In this document: positions 34,078 through 43,151 of the stretch, piece by piece | How positions within the stretch are numbered: position 1 is the stretch's first letter | Layout: each line of letters begins with the position of its first letter | Source: Natrialbaceae archaeon AArc-T1-2 | GTDB taxonomy: Archaea > Halobacteriota > Halobacteria > Halobacteriales > Natrialbaceae | Assembly: GCF_030273315.1 (NCBI RefSeq) | Contig: NZ_CP127174.1 | Coordinates: 1,612,001 to 1,676,000 of the forward strand | Direction: 5' to 3' | DNA: 64,000 bases | The notes under the pieces: model-generated | Told to the model about the DNA's origin: nothing | Database searches by the model: none | What the model saw: the letters and a program-made list of their open reading frames with translations, nothing else | Translations under genes and position numbers: made by a program

Positions 34078-34379
34078 TCGAGTACGAATCGACGATCAAT
34101 TGGTATAAGCGGTGCGGATTATCCCGCCGATCATTCGTGAACGCGGAACGCAGTCACTCTGACGGTCGACTCGACGAGACCTCGAGGTGATCGTACTCGC
34201 GAACACGAGAAGTGACGAGCACAGCGAACGATACGTCCCGGCAGAAACTGGTGTGCTCGGAATTGCCCGACGTGGTCCCTCCGCAGATTCTCGTTACCGA
34301 TTGTGATAGTTCCAACGTATCAACATCTGTCTTCAGACGGTCGAAAAAAGAACGGTGCTGACCGCGTCAGCAGTCGTGA
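34078..34379. other. 302-base intergenic region
   Basis: Beyond the tRNA promoter I see no gene. The composition is mixed, and the 3' flank of the acidic lipoprotein (34311-34379) includes an A-rich stretch GAAAAAAGAACGG that could serve in transcription termination on the opposite strand. Confidence 0.4.
34101..34110 (-). promoter_or_regulatory. TATA box of tRNA-Arg
   Basis: On the minus strand GCTTATACCA lies 24-33 bases before the first base of the mature tRNA (34077), the expected place for a promoter giving a very short 5' leader. Confidence 0.6.
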
Positions 34380-34847
34380 TTACGCTCCAAGTCCGCCGTC
34401 CTCGTCATCTTCGTCCATCTCGTCGTCTTCGCCGTCACCGTCGCCCATCTCGCCGTCTTCATCGTCCATCTCGTCACCTTCATCGTCACCGAGGCCATCG
34501 TCTTCGTCGTCGCCGAGCCCGTCGTCTCCGTCATCCATCTCGTCGTCTTCGTCGTCGCCGAGATCGTCGTCTCCGTCATCCATCTCGTCGTCTTCGTCGT
34601 CGCCGAGACCGTCGTCTCCGTCATCCATCTCGCCGTCTTCGTCGTCGCCGAGACCGTCGTCTCCGTCATCCATCTCGTCGTCTTCGTCGTCCATCTCGTC
34701 GTCTTCACCGGGCTCTTCCTCACCACCGTCGTCGTCGCCGATCGGACCGTCGTCGTCGTTGTCCATACAACCCGCAATCGCTGCGATCGCACCGACGCCG
34801 AGCGCCTTCGTGAACCGACGTCTATCGAGGTTCGATGGGTCTGTCAT
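34380..34847 (-). CDS. Secreted acidic repeat lipoprotein
   Basis: The 155-residue protein has a Tat-type lipoprotein signal: LDRRRFTKALGVGAIAAIAGC, with the twin-arginine motif and lipobox AIAGC, so it should be exported folded and anchored by a lipid at the cysteine (about residue 27). The mature part consists almost only of Asp, Glu, Gly and Met, built from a 15-residue unit (MDDGDDGLGDDEDDE) encoded by 45-bp tandem repeats. It would be extremely negatively charged and disordered, perhaps binding cations or forming part of the cell-surface coat. Copy number probably varies between strains. Confidence 0.75.
   Translation of the reverse strand: MTDPSNLDRRRFTKALGVGAIAAIAGCMDNDDDGPIGDDDGGEEEPGEDDEMDDEDDEMDDGDDGLGDDEDGEMDDGDDGLGDDEDDEMDDGDDDLGDDEDDEMDDGDDGLGDDEDDGLGDDEGDEMDDEDGEMGDGDGEDDEMDEDDEDGGLGA
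34535..34715. repeat. 45-bp tandem repeats inside the acidic lipoprotein gene
   Basis: About four near-identical 45-base units lie in frame, each coding for the 15-residue unit. They differ at single bases such as GAGATC/GAGACC. The unit ends with CCGTCATCCATC, which makes the periodicity easy to see. This is a coding minisatellite, not a CRISPR array, because there are no spacers. Confidence 0.7.
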
Positions 34848-35211
34848 AGCGCAGTCGATCCAACGAGGAACCTCCCAATAATGTGGATGCTCCGTTCGCT
34901 CGATCAATTCCGATTCAGACGAATTATCGACTTTCCAACCTGGATATGCGAACAGTTGCAAACGCGACCGCCGTTTCTCCTCGTGCAACCGGGTTCTACG
35001 GCGCTCGTATCGTGTCAGAACGTTTCGTTTCCGAATGCTGCCGGGACGACGCTCGTACGGGCCGTTCGTCGTCCCCGAGGGGTTAGGTTTGCTCGCAGTA
35101 CACCCCCGTTAATGACGTTTCGATGGTCGAAATTCGCGCTCGAGAGCGGCTCCGGCGTGTGACGAGCGACGAACACAGCGCTTATACACGCTACGCCTGT
35201 ACCCTCTCCCG
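34848..35211. other. 364-base divergent intergenic region
   Basis: This region separates the acidic lipoprotein and the UPF0200 gene. It contains an AT-rich CCCAATAATG at about 34876-34885 (possible promoter for the lipoprotein) and the TATA box at 35181-35189 for UPF0200. The rest shows no coding pattern or recognisable RNA. Confidence 0.45.
35181..35189 (+). promoter_or_regulatory. TATA box of the UPF0200/UPF0201 pair
   Basis: CTTATACAC lies 23-31 bases before the ATG at 35212, a leaderless arrangement. Confidence 0.6.
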
Positions 35212-35781
35212 ATGCAGGTTATCGCAACCGTGGGACTTGCCGGCAGCGGCAAGAGCGAAGCTGCCACGGTCGCTCGCGAGGAGGGGATTCCGGTAGTGAC
35301 GATGGGCGACGTCGTTCGTCAGGAGACCAAAGACCGCGGACTCGACCCGACGAAAGACCACGGTACGGTTGCACAGGCGCTTCGCGAAGAAGACGGGCAG
35401 GCAGCGATCGCCGAACGGTCGTTGCCGATGATCGACGATCGTCTCGCAGACCACGAGGTCGTCCTCGTCGACGGCATCCGTTCGGACGCCGAGGTCGACG
35501 TCTTCGAGGAGCGATTCGGCGAGGACTTCACGCTCGTCAGCATCGACGCGCCGTTTGAACTCCGAGCCGAGCGGATCGACGCCAGAGGACGAGACGCGAG
35601 CCAGGACGACGGCGGCGAGGCACTCGCTGCCCGTGACGACAGAGAGCGAGGCTTCGGGATGGACGACGCCATGGAACGTGCAGACGTCGTCGTCGAGAAC
35701 ACCGGTTCGCTCGAGTCGTTTCACGACCGGATCCGATCGCTCATTCGCAAACATACGAGGACACGAAACGCAAACTCATGA
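35212..35781 (+). CDS. UPF0200 family P-loop kinase-like protein
   Basis: The 189-residue protein is an AAA/adenylate-kinase-like P-loop protein: Walker A VGLAGSGKSEAA at residues 7-18, then GIPVVTMGDVVRQE, a VVLVDGIRSDAEVDVF Walker B-like strand and a lid region with RDDRERGFGMDDAMERAD. It matches archaeal UPF0200, which is often labelled dephospho-CoA kinase-like, though the real substrate is not established. Its stop overlaps the next start (ATGA). Confidence 0.85.
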   Translation: MQVIATVGLAGSGKSEAATVAREEGIPVVTMGDVVRQETKDRGLDPTKDHGTVAQALREEDGQAAIAERSLPMIDDRLADHEVVLVDGIRSDAEVDVFEERFGEDFTLVSIDAPFELRAERIDARGRDASQDDGGEALAARDDRERGFGMDDAMERADVVVENTGSLESFHDRIRSLIRKHTRTRNANS

Positions 35782-36188
35782 CTGACATTTACCGCATCGA
35801 CGTCGAAATCACGGCACCGGTTTACGACACCGAGGTGACCTCCCGCGTCGCAGACGCCGTCGCGAACGTTTTCCCCGAGGCCGACCTCGAGGAGGCCCAC
35901 GGAGAGGTCCGCGGGACTGCACACTCCCTCGAGCACTTTTCCGAGCTGCTCCACCGCCAGGAAATTCTCGACACCGCCCGCGGGGAGTTCTTCACGAATC
36001 GCGAGAACGGTACGTTTACGTTCGCGCTGAAAAAACAGGCGGCGTTCGAGGGGCGGGTGAACTTCGCCGTCGGCGAATCCGACGAACTCGGCGAGATCAC
36101 CGTTCGCGTCCGGGTCGACGACCCCGACCTCGAGTCCTACGTCGACCACGTCGCGCCACCGACCGAGGACGGCCGGCCGATCGAGTGA
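35778..36188 (+). CDS. UPF0201 RNA-binding domain protein
   Basis: The 136-residue protein belongs to the archaeal UPF0201 family, whose fold resembles ribosomal L5-like RNA-binding domains. Features are YRIDVEITAPVYDTEVTSRV, AVANVFPEADLEE, the helix EHFSELLHRQEILDTAR, and TFTFALKKQAAFEGRVNF. Its function is unknown. The four-base overlap with the UPF0200 gene implies translational coupling. The pair is found together in many archaea, hinting that the kinase-like protein and this RNA-binding protein act together. Confidence 0.85.
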   Translation: MTDIYRIDVEITAPVYDTEVTSRVADAVANVFPEADLEEAHGEVRGTAHSLEHFSELLHRQEILDTARGEFFTNRENGTFTFALKKQAAFEGRVNFAVGESDELGEITVRVRVDDPDLESYVDHVAPPTEDGRPIE

Positions 36189-36782
36189 TCACTCCGAGAG
36201 CGTCCCTTTCGTGCTCGGCGTCCCCTCGCGGCGCTCGTCGATCCGGGTCGCGTCGTCCAGCGTTCGTGCGAGTGATTTGAAAAGCGCCTCGATCTCGTGG
36301 TGTGCGTTCTCGCCGTCGACCGACAGGTGTAGCGTCAGGCCGGCGTTGGTCGCGAGCGACTCGGCGAAGTGTCTGGCCATATCGCTCGTGAACTCGCCGA
36401 CGTGGGCCTGGGAGAACTCGCCGTCGAAGTAAAACCGTGGGCGGCCACTGACGTCGACGACCGTCGCGGCGACGGCCTCGTCGAGTGGGACCCGTCGATC
36501 CGCGTACCGGACGATGCCAGTGCGGTCGTCGAGCGCCTCGTCGAACGCCGTCCCGATGGCGATCGCGACGTCCTCGACCGTGTGGTGGTCGTCGACCTCG
36601 AGGTCGCCGTTGCACTCGAGTTCGAGATCGAACAGCCCGTGGCTGGCAAACGCCGTCAGCATGTGATCGAAAAAGCCGATACCCGTCTCGACGGCCGTCT
36701 CGCCGGTGCCGTCGACCGCGAGAGTGCACTCGATCGTCGTCTCTGCGGTCTCGCGCGTGACGGTCGCGGTTCGATCGCTCAT
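36189..36782 (-). CDS. hisB: Imidazoleglycerol-phosphate dehydratase
   Basis: HisB removes water from imidazoleglycerol phosphate in histidine synthesis. The 197-residue single-domain enzyme has the manganese-binding repeats [16 protein letters not shown] (about residues 36-51) and [14 protein letters not shown] (about 64-77) near the N-terminus and [19 protein letters not shown] at the C-terminus. It lacks the phosphatase domain of the enterobacterial fusion. The ATG at 36782 gives [15 protein letters not shown]. Its stop is next to the UPF0201 stop (convergent), and hisA follows 530 bases upstream on the same strand. Confidence 0.95.
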   Translation of the reverse strand: MSDRTATVTRETAETTIECTLAVDGTGETAVETGIGFFDHMLTAFASHGLFDLELECNGDLEVDDHHTVEDVAIAIGTAFDEALDDRTGIVRYADRRVPLDEAVAATVVDVSGRPRFYFDGEFSQAHVGEFTSDMARHFAESLATNAGLTLHLSVDGENAHHEIEALFKSLARTLDDATRIDERREGTPSTKGTLSE

Positions 36783-37039
36783 GGACGAACGAGGCGACCG
36801 ATGATACAAGGCGATTCCGCTCTCTGTTCCCGTCTCGCGAGCCCAGTTCGGCGTTCGTTCGTGTTAAAATACGAAACGCCCTCAGAACTCTGTATAAAAT
36901 TTTAGACCGCAGTAGCGGACGTTTCGAAACGACGTATGCGTCCCCTGTGATCGGTAAAACGGGTCGAAACGGATCGAATATTCACCGTATTATATGATGT
37001 CTGTAGTGAAAGTCACTGTTACACCGAAGGTGTCTCACA

Positions 37040-37309
37040 ATGTCAACACCCCCGCTTTCGGATGACACGGTCCCTCCCTCCGGCGCCGACGCCGACTCGG
37101 AGCCGTCACACCTGTACAGTCGATTCGTCGATTCGATCAGGGGTCCGATCCGGTTTCTCGCGTTCTGGACCGCGATCGCCCTCCCGTTCGTGTACGTTCC
37201 GCTCCTCGTTCGCGGGCTCGAGAATCCGACCGTCACCGTCGCCTTCCTGACGCTGCTCGTGGTAAATTCACTCGCACTCTACGTCGGCCACGATTACAAC
37301 CGGCCGTGA
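37040..37309 (+). CDS. Small two-helix membrane protein (89 aa)
   Basis: The protein has a polar, proline/serine/aspartate-rich first third, then two hydrophobic segments (about residues 38-56 and 63-82) separated by RGLENPTV, ending GHDYNRP. I do not recognise a family. AT-rich sequence CGTATTATATGATG at about 36987-37000 might hold its promoter, although it is some 40-50 bases upstream. It converges with hisA, with two bases between the stops. Confidence 0.68.
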   Translation: MSTPPLSDDTVPPSGADADSEPSHLYSRFVDSIRGPIRFLAFWTAIALPFVYVPLLVRGLENPTVTVAFLTLLVVNSLALYVGHDYNRP

Positions 37310-37311
37310 GT

Positions 37312-38037
37312 TTACTCCTCGAGTCGGTCGTGCGTTTCTTCGAGCGTGAACGCACCCTCGTACAGTGCGGTGCCGACGACAACTGCGGCCGCGCCGGCGT
37401 CGCGTAACGCGGCCACGTCCTCGAGAGACGCCACGCCACCGCTTGCGACGACCGGGACGTCGGTCGCGTCGACGAGCTCTCGGACCGGCTCCGTATCGAC
37501 GCCCTCGAGTCGCCCTTCGACGTCGACGTTCGTGAAGAGAATCGCCGCGGCACCGCGTTCTTCGTACCGCTTTGCGGCGTCGGCCGGCGTGATCCCTGCG
37601 CTTTCGGTCCAGCCCTCGACGACGACCTCGCCGTCTTTGGCGTCGAGGCTGACGACGACGCCGTCGGGATACTCGTCGCTGAGTTCGCCGACGAGTTCCG
37701 GATTCTCGACGGCCGCGGTGCCGAGGATGACGCGGTCGACGCCGCGTTCGAGCAGGTCGCGGGCGTCTTCGGCCGTCCGGATCCCGCCGCCGAGCTGGGT
37801 CGGAACGTCGACCGCGTCGACGACCGCGTCGATGGCTGTGGCGTTCGCTCGTTCGCCCTCGAACGCGCCGTCGAGGTCGATCAGGTGAAGCGTCTCCGCA
37901 CCCGCCTCGACCCAGCGTCGGGCGGCTTCGACCGGGTCGCCGTAGCGTTTCTCGGTGCCGCGTTCGCCCTGGACCAGCTGGACGACCTCACCGTCCTGTA
38001 CGTCGACCGCCGGGATGACCTCGAACCCCTCGTGCAT
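37312..38037 (-). CDS. hisA: Phosphoribosylformimino-AICAR-phosphate isomerase
   Basis: HisA isomerises the aminoaldose ProFAR to its ketose in histidine synthesis. The 241-residue TIM barrel opens FEVIPAVDVQDGEVVQLVQG, with the first catalytic aspartate, then LHLIDLDGAFEGERAN, GGGIRTAEDARDLLERG, and the second catalytic aspartate in ILFTNVDVEGRLEG, ending VASGGVASLEDVAALRDAG. Nothing indicates the bifunctional PriA type specifically. hisB lies on the same strand further downstream, but a small gene on the opposite strand separates them. Confidence 0.95.
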   Translation of the reverse strand: MHEGFEVIPAVDVQDGEVVQLVQGERGTEKRYGDPVEAARRWVEAGAETLHLIDLDGAFEGERANATAIDAVVDAVDVPTQLGGGIRTAEDARDLLERGVDRVILGTAAVENPELVGELSDEYPDGVVVSLDAKDGEVVVEGWTESAGITPADAAKRYEERGAAAILFTNVDVEGRLEGVDTEPVRELVDATDVPVVASGGVASLEDVAALRDAGAAAVVVGTALYEGAFTLEETHDRLEE

Positions 38038-38085
38038 GGAAGAGAGCGAGAGGCCGACGCGAGTAAAGGCGACGGTTCGTCTCGG

Positions 38086-39207
38086 TCACAGCCACCGTCG
38101 TGCGACGCTTCGATAGATCTCGTGACAGCGCTCGAGCACCGTCACCGAGACACTCTCGTCTTCCGTGTGGGCCTCGCCGGGTTCTGCAGCGCCACAGATC
38201 ACACAGTCGGTGCCCGCCGCCGCGAGCCAGCCGGCGTCGGTCGCGTGGGGTTTCGTCACGAGGGCGGGTGAGCCCGACTGCACTTCGCTTGCGGCCGCGA
38301 GCACCGTCTCGGCGAACGTCTCGTCCGTACACCGCATCGGCGGCAGGTCCTGGTCGACGGTCCACTCGACGCCGTCTATCCGTTCGACGCGCTCAAGCGG
38401 GGCACGTTCGCCGGGGACGGTTCGCTCGTCGACCGTGATCGTACATCGGTCGGGAACGACGTTCATCGCCGCGCCGCCGTCGATCTCGGTGACGACGACG
38501 CTGCCTTCGAGGCGGTCGCCGGCAACCGAGACGGCGGGGGCCTCGAGGCTGCGAACGAGGTCGACGGCGTCTGTCGCCCGATAGATCGCGTTCTCGCCGG
38601 CGTGGGGTTCGCTGGCGTGAGACGAGACGCCGTAGGCGGTGATCGTGCTCCCGCGTCGCCCCTTGTGAGCGACGGCGACGTCGGTGACGTCCGGTCCCGA
38701 ATACCCCGTCGATCCTTCGCCGACGACGGCGTAGTCGGGGACGAACCCGTGTTCGATGGCGTGTCGAGCGCCGACGCCGCCGACTTCCTCGCCGACGAAA
38801 CTCGCGAAGACGAGTTCCCGCGCAGGCTCGCCGTCTCTTCGATCGATTTCCGCGTTCGCGACGTCCCGGAAGGCGACGGTCGCCGCCGCGAGCGTGCCTT
38901 TCATGTCCGCGGTACCGCGGCCGTAGAGCCGCCCTGCGCGTTCCTCGAGGGCGTAGCCATCGCCGTCGATCTGCGTGCCGTCGGGGGCGACGACGTCGTG
39001 GTGACCGACGAACGCGAGCGTCGCACGGTCTTCGGTCTCGGCGCCGCAAGCTTCGCCAGTCCGAGCGAACACGTTCCCGATCTCGTCACGGAAGACGTTT
39101 GCATCCGTCTCGCGGCGGAGCCACCCCTCGAGGTAGTCGCCTGCAGCCGCCTCGTCGTCGTGACTCGGGATCGCGACGAGCTTGCGGGTCAGCTCGAGTA
39201 CTGTCAT
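38086..39207 (-). CDS. M20-family peptidase/deacylase (ArgE/DapE type)
   Basis: This 373-residue protein is a di-zinc amidohydrolase. The first metal motif is AFVGHHDVVAPDG (about residues 69-81), the bridging aspartate is in YGRGTADMKG, and the general base pair is ASFVGEEVGG. A lid/dimerisation domain (about 175-285) is inserted in the usual place (SSHASEPHAGENAIYRATDAV). The family includes acetylornithine deacetylase, succinyl-diaminopimelate desuccinylase and dipeptidases, and no neighbour identifies the substrate. The ATG at 39207 (MTVLELTRKLVAIPS) is the natural start; the 41 codons upstream do not match. Confidence 0.88.
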   Translation of the reverse strand: MTVLELTRKLVAIPSHDDEAAAGDYLEGWLRRETDANVFRDEIGNVFARTGEACGAETEDRATLAFVGHHDVVAPDGTQIDGDGYALEERAGRLYGRGTADMKGTLAAATVAFRDVANAEIDRRDGEPARELVFASFVGEEVGGVGARHAIEHGFVPDYAVVGEGSTGYSGPDVTDVAVAHKGRRGSTITAYGVSSHASEPHAGENAIYRATDAVDLVRSLEAPAVSVAGDRLEGSVVVTEIDGGAAMNVVPDRCTITVDERTVPGERAPLERVERIDGVEWTVDQDLPPMRCTDETFAETVLAAASEVQSGSPALVTKPHATDAGWLAAAGTDCVICGAAEPGEAHTEDESVSVTVLERCHEIYRSVARRWL

Positions 39208-39363
39208 ACGATACGGACCGATACCGCCTCGAGCGTGTTGACCCCATCGGCCGCTGACTGATACGGTCTGTTGTGACTCGTTCCCGGTGATCGTTCGAAC
39301 GGGGCAGCGATCACCGGGAACACGGTACAACGATCCGTATGACAGCTTCGGAACGGAAGACGC

Positions 39364-41022
39364 TTAGTCGGCTGAAAGCTGCTCGTACAGCGGTTTTTCG
39401 GTGATCTCTTCGGGTTCGGTGAGTCGGCTCACCGACTGGACGACCTCGTTGATGCTCGCAGACTGCTCTTGGCTGGCTGCGGCGACGGCCTCGGCCTCTC
39501 GTGCAACGCTGTCAGCCGCCTGGGAGACGTCCTCGACGGTCGTCGCGATCACCTCGACGCTTTCGGCCTGCTGGTCGGTCGCCTCGGCGACGTCGTCCAT
39601 GCCGCTTGCGGTCGTCTGTGCCGATTCGTGAATGGCATCGAGATCGTCGATAGTCTCGCGGACGAGGTCGGTTCCCTCGTCGACCCGGTCGACGGTTTCG
39701 TCCATCGCGTCGACCGTCTCGACGGCGCCTTCGCGGACTTCCTCGACCACGTCTTCGATCTCCTCGAGATCGTCGCGTGCGTTCTCCGAGAACGACATGA
39801 CCTCGTCGGCGATCACGCCCAGCGTGTCGGCGTCACCGCCGCCGCTGCGTGAGGCCTCGATGTTCGCGTTCGTCGCGAGCACCTTCGTTCGTTTCGCCAG
39901 TTCGTCGATCCGTTCGACGACCGCGTCGATCTCCTGGGTCCGTTTCTCGAGGTCAGCAGCCGCCGCACTGACCCGTTCGGTCGCCTCGTCGATCTCCTCG
40001 AGCGCCGACAGCGCCTCGTCGGCCGACTCGGAACCGCTCGCCGCCAGTGATTCCGTCCGCTGGCTCGCCTGATACGTCTCGTCGGCGACCGCCGACACCT
40101 CTTCGATGGCCGCGCTCACGTCCGACAGCTCCGTTGCCGCCCGGCCGACGTCTTCGGCCTGCTTGTCGGTCATTCTGCTGATCCGCTCGGCACGCGTCGC
40201 GACGCCCTCGCTCGCGTCGTGGAGCTCCTGGATCGGGGCTTCGACGTCCTCTTCGACTTCGGTTGCCAGCTCGTCTCGACGGCTGACCGCCCGCTCGAGG
40301 TCCTGGGCGTAGGCGTCGACGTACGTGTCGGCTGCGACCTGCAGATCGAGGTTGATGATCCGCAACACGGACAGCAACTCGTGCATCCCGTCGTCGATGG
40401 CGTCACGGACGGTCTCTTCGAGCACGTCGTCAATACCGTCCTCGAGGTCGTCGTCCTCGTCGTCGTCCCCACCGAGGATGCCCGACAGGAGTCCGCCCTC
40501 GTCGGCTGTCTGCTGGTCGTCGAGTTCGGCGAGTCGCTCGTCGATCGCTTCGACGACGCGATCCTGGATCCGGTCGTTCATGATCCGCTCGAAGATGAGA
40601 TCGTAGTAGACGCCGTACTGCCCCACGTACTGTTTCAGGGGCATGTCGAGCATCTCGTGGAGCTTGCCGATCCGAGCCCGGTTTTTGAAGTAGTCCCGGT
40701 CGTACTCACCCGTTGCAAGCGAGACGAGATACGCCTGCTGGGTCCGTTTGAGCTGGTCGATGTTCTTCGGCGACCGATCGACGATCTCGATCGCCTCGTC
40801 GTACTGGGTCAGATTCGCGTAGAAGTCGCCGGCGATCGCTTCGCGGTGGTCGCGTAACGGCTCTTCGAGGTTCGATAACCGCCGCTCGTCCCGTTCGTCA
40901 AAACCGATAAAGTCCTTTCGCCAGTCGATCTCGTCCTCGTCGAGGCCGATGTTCTCGACGAGTTCGTCCGTGTCGACGAACTCGTTGAATTCACCCTCCC
41001 CGAACGTTCGCTGTGGATCCAT
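39364..41022 (-). CDS. hemAT: HemAT-like globin-coupled aerotaxis transducer
   Basis: This soluble 552-residue chemoreceptor senses oxygen with haem. Residues about 30-175 form a globin-coupled sensor domain with the proximal haem histidine in RIGKLHEMLDMPLKQYVGQY (H122). An acidic linker (GGDDDEDDDLEDG) follows. The C-terminal half is a methyl-accepting transducer coiled coil ending in a signalling tip with LATNANIEASRSGGGDADTLGVIADEV. There are no membrane segments, as in Halobacterium HemAT. It would signal to CheA/CheW, none of which is in the window. It is transcribed alone. Confidence 0.92.
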   Translation of the reverse strand: MDPQRTFGEGEFNEFVDTDELVENIGLDEDEIDWRKDFIGFDERDERRLSNLEEPLRDHREAIAGDFYANLTQYDEAIEIVDRSPKNIDQLKRTQQAYLVSLATGEYDRDYFKNRARIGKLHEMLDMPLKQYVGQYGVYYDLIFERIMNDRIQDRVVEAIDERLAELDDQQTADEGGLLSGILGGDDDEDDDLEDGIDDVLEETVRDAIDDGMHELLSVLRIINLDLQVAADTYVDAYAQDLERAVSRRDELATEVEEDVEAPIQELHDASEGVATRAERISRMTDKQAEDVGRAATELSDVSAAIEEVSAVADETYQASQRTESLAASGSESADEALSALEEIDEATERVSAAAADLEKRTQEIDAVVERIDELAKRTKVLATNANIEASRSGGGDADTLGVIADEVMSFSENARDDLEEIEDVVEEVREGAVETVDAMDETVDRVDEGTDLVRETIDDLDAIHESAQTTASGMDDVAEATDQQAESVEVIATTVEDVSQAADSVAREAEAVAAASQEQSASINEVVQSVSRLTEPEEITEKPLYEQLSAD

Positions 41023-41186
41023 AGGATGGACATGTTCCGACTGTCTTTTAACTCTACCTGTGTCTTTTCGGACAGATAGACGCGGCCGAACGACGACTCG
41101 TTCGTGTCTCGTCCGCCGCCCGGACGAAATCTGGCAGGTGCGTATATTCGCGAGACAGTCCGGCGTTTCGCTGCTCGTCCCGCATC

Positions 41187-41194
41187 CTTATACC
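41187..41194 (+). promoter_or_regulatory. TATA box of pinA
   Basis: CTTATACC lies 23-30 bases before the ATG at 41217, consistent with leaderless transcription. Confidence 0.6.
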
Positions 41195-41216
41195 TGCACA
41201 CGACCAACGATTCGGT

Positions 41217-43085
41217 ATGAACGTCGTGCCGGATACGAGCGTGGTCATCGACGGCCGCGTCTCGGCGACGATCGAAGACGGGCAGTTCGAGGGAGCGACG
41301 ATTTCGGTACCCGAAGCCGTCGTCGCAGAGCTCGAAGCGCAGGCAAACGACGGCATCGAGACCGGATGGGACGGCCTCGAAGAGCTCCAGTGCCTCGCCG
41401 AACTCGCCGACGAGGGCGTCATCGACCTCGAGTACGTCGGCGACCGACCCAGCGCCATCGAGCGCGGCCACGCCTCCGAGGGCGAGATCGACGCGTTGAT
41501 CCGTGACCTGGCGGAGGATCTCGAGGCGACCTTCCTCACGAGCGACGTCGTCCAGGCCGAGGTCGCCGAAGCGAAAGGCCTCGCGGTCGAGCACGTCTCT
41601 CCCGAGGTCCGGGAGGTCGGGACGCTCACCGTCGAGAACTACTTCGACGAGGCGACGATGAGCGTCCACCTCAAGACGGGGATGGTCCCGATGGCAAAGC
41701 GGGGCGAACTCGGCGAGATGCACTACCAGGAGATCGCCGAGGACCCGCTCGAGGAGGAGACGATGGACGAGTACGCCCGCGAGGTCGTCGACGCCGCCAA
41801 GGAGTCTCCCGACGGCTTCCTCGAGCTCTCCGAACCCGGGATGAAGATCGTCCAGTTCCGGGACTACCGGATCGCGATCGGTCGACCGCCGTTTGCCGAC
41901 GGCATCGAGATCACGGCCGTTCGGCCGATCGCCCAGACCGACATCGAAGACTACGAAAACGCTGCAGAGCTCAAAGAACGGCTGCTCGAACGCCAGCGTG
42001 GCGTCCTCATCTCGGGCGCACCCGGCGCGGGGAAGTCGACCTTCGCCCAGGCGGTCGCCCGCTACATCTCCGATCACGACTACGCGGTCAAGACGATGGA
42101 GAAACCCCGGGACCTGCAGGTCGGCCCCGAGATCACCCAGTACACCGAACTCGCCGGCGAGATGGAAAAGACCGCCGACGCCCTGTTGATGGTTCGGCCC
42201 GACTACACGATCTACGACGAGGTCCGCAAGACCGACGACTTCGAGGTCTTCGCGGATATGCGACTCGCTGGCGTCGGCATGATCGGCGTCGTCCACGCGA
42301 CCCGCCCGATCGACGCCCTCCAGCGACTCGTCGGCCGGGTCGAACTCGGGATGATCCCCCAGGTCGTCGACACCGTCGTCTACATCGAAGCCGGGATGGT
42401 CGAGACCGTCTACGACGTCCGCACGGAGGTCAAGGTCCCGGCCGGACTCACCGAGGAGGATCTCGCTCGGCCGGTGATCCAGGTGACCAACTTCGAGACC
42501 GGCGAACCCGAGTACGAGATCTACACGTTCAACCGGCAAGTCGTCACCGTCCCGCTGAAAGAGGAAGAGGGTGGTCCCGGAGCCGAGTCCGGCGTCGACC
42601 GTATCGCCAAACAGGAGATCGAACGCGAGATCCGCTCGGTCGCCCACGGCTACGTCGACGTCGAGCTCAAGAGCCAGGACCGCGCGGTGGTCTACGTCGA
42701 GGAAGCCGACATCTCGAGTGTCATCGGCAAGGGCGGCGGCCGGATCACCGACATCGAGAACCGTCTCGGGATCGACATCGACGTCCGAACCCACGACGAG
42801 AACCCCAACTACGGGACCAGAACCGGCGGTGGCGGCGGAACCGGCGACGCCACAGGTCAGCCCGACGGCCAGCTCGTCACTCCCGAGATCACGTCGCGTC
42901 ACGTCGTCGTCCCCGTCGACGGCAACCACGGTGAGACTGTCGAGCTGCAAGCCGGCGGCGAGTATCTCTTCACCGCAACGGTGAGCCGCGGCGGGGAGAT
43001 TCAGGTCTCACGAGGCAGTGCAATCGCGGACGAACTTGAGCGTGCGATCGACCGGCAGGAACCGATCACGGTCGTTCCCTCCTGA
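41217..43085 (+). CDS. pinA: PIN-domain, PilT-like ATPase and KH-domain protein (PINA)
   Basis: The 622-residue protein joins three modules. Residues 1-130 are a PIN nuclease-like domain beginning MNVVPDTSVVIDGRVSATIE, with the conserved early aspartate. The centre is a secretion-type ATPase with Walker A ISGAPGAGKSTFAQAVA (about residues 262-278) and Walker B region VRPDYTIYDEVRKTDDF. The C-terminus carries a KH RNA/DNA-binding motif (DISSVIGKGGGRITDIENRLG, about 498-518). The Sulfolobus homologue PINA forms a hexameric ATPase that promotes Holliday junction migration with Hjc. A similar role in recombination is likely but inferred. Confidence 0.9.
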   Translation: MNVVPDTSVVIDGRVSATIEDGQFEGATISVPEAVVAELEAQANDGIETGWDGLEELQCLAELADEGVIDLEYVGDRPSAIERGHASEGEIDALIRDLAEDLEATFLTSDVVQAEVAEAKGLAVEHVSPEVREVGTLTVENYFDEATMSVHLKTGMVPMAKRGELGEMHYQEIAEDPLEEETMDEYAREVVDAAKESPDGFLELSEPGMKIVQFRDYRIAIGRPPFADGIEITAVRPIAQTDIEDYENAAELKERLLERQRGVLISGAPGAGKSTFAQAVARYISDHDYAVKTMEKPRDLQVGPEITQYTELAGEMEKTADALLMVRPDYTIYDEVRKTDDFEVFADMRLAGVGMIGVVHATRPIDALQRLVGRVELGMIPQVVDTVVYIEAGMVETVYDVRTEVKVPAGLTEEDLARPVIQVTNFETGEPEYEIYTFNRQVVTVPLKEEEGGPGAESGVDRIAKQEIEREIRSVAHGYVDVELKSQDRAVVYVEEADISSVIGKGGGRITDIENRLGIDIDVRTHDENPNYGTRTGGGGGTGDATGQPDGQLVTPEITSRHVVVPVDGNHGETVELQAGGEYLFTATVSRGGEIQVSRGSAIADELERAIDRQEPITVVPS

Positions 43086-43151
43086 GACGCGAGGGCGAGT
43101 GACCCTCTATCGTCAGCTCGATCTCCAAAATCAGTTCGAATCCCGCTCGAG

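Noticed and set aside
34535-34715. CRISPR-like periodicity
   Set aside because: Units are contiguous 45-bp coding repeats with no spacers and no cas genes.
34303-34881. Serine/proline-rich open frame opposite the acidic lipoprotein
   Set aside because: It is simply the reverse of GAC/GAG/GAT repeats; the minus strand has a Tat-lipobox signal and is the real gene.
40809-42950. 713-codon antisense frame opposite pinA and hemAT
   Set aside because: It is a mirror of strongly recognisable PIN/ATPase coding sequence; no domain match.
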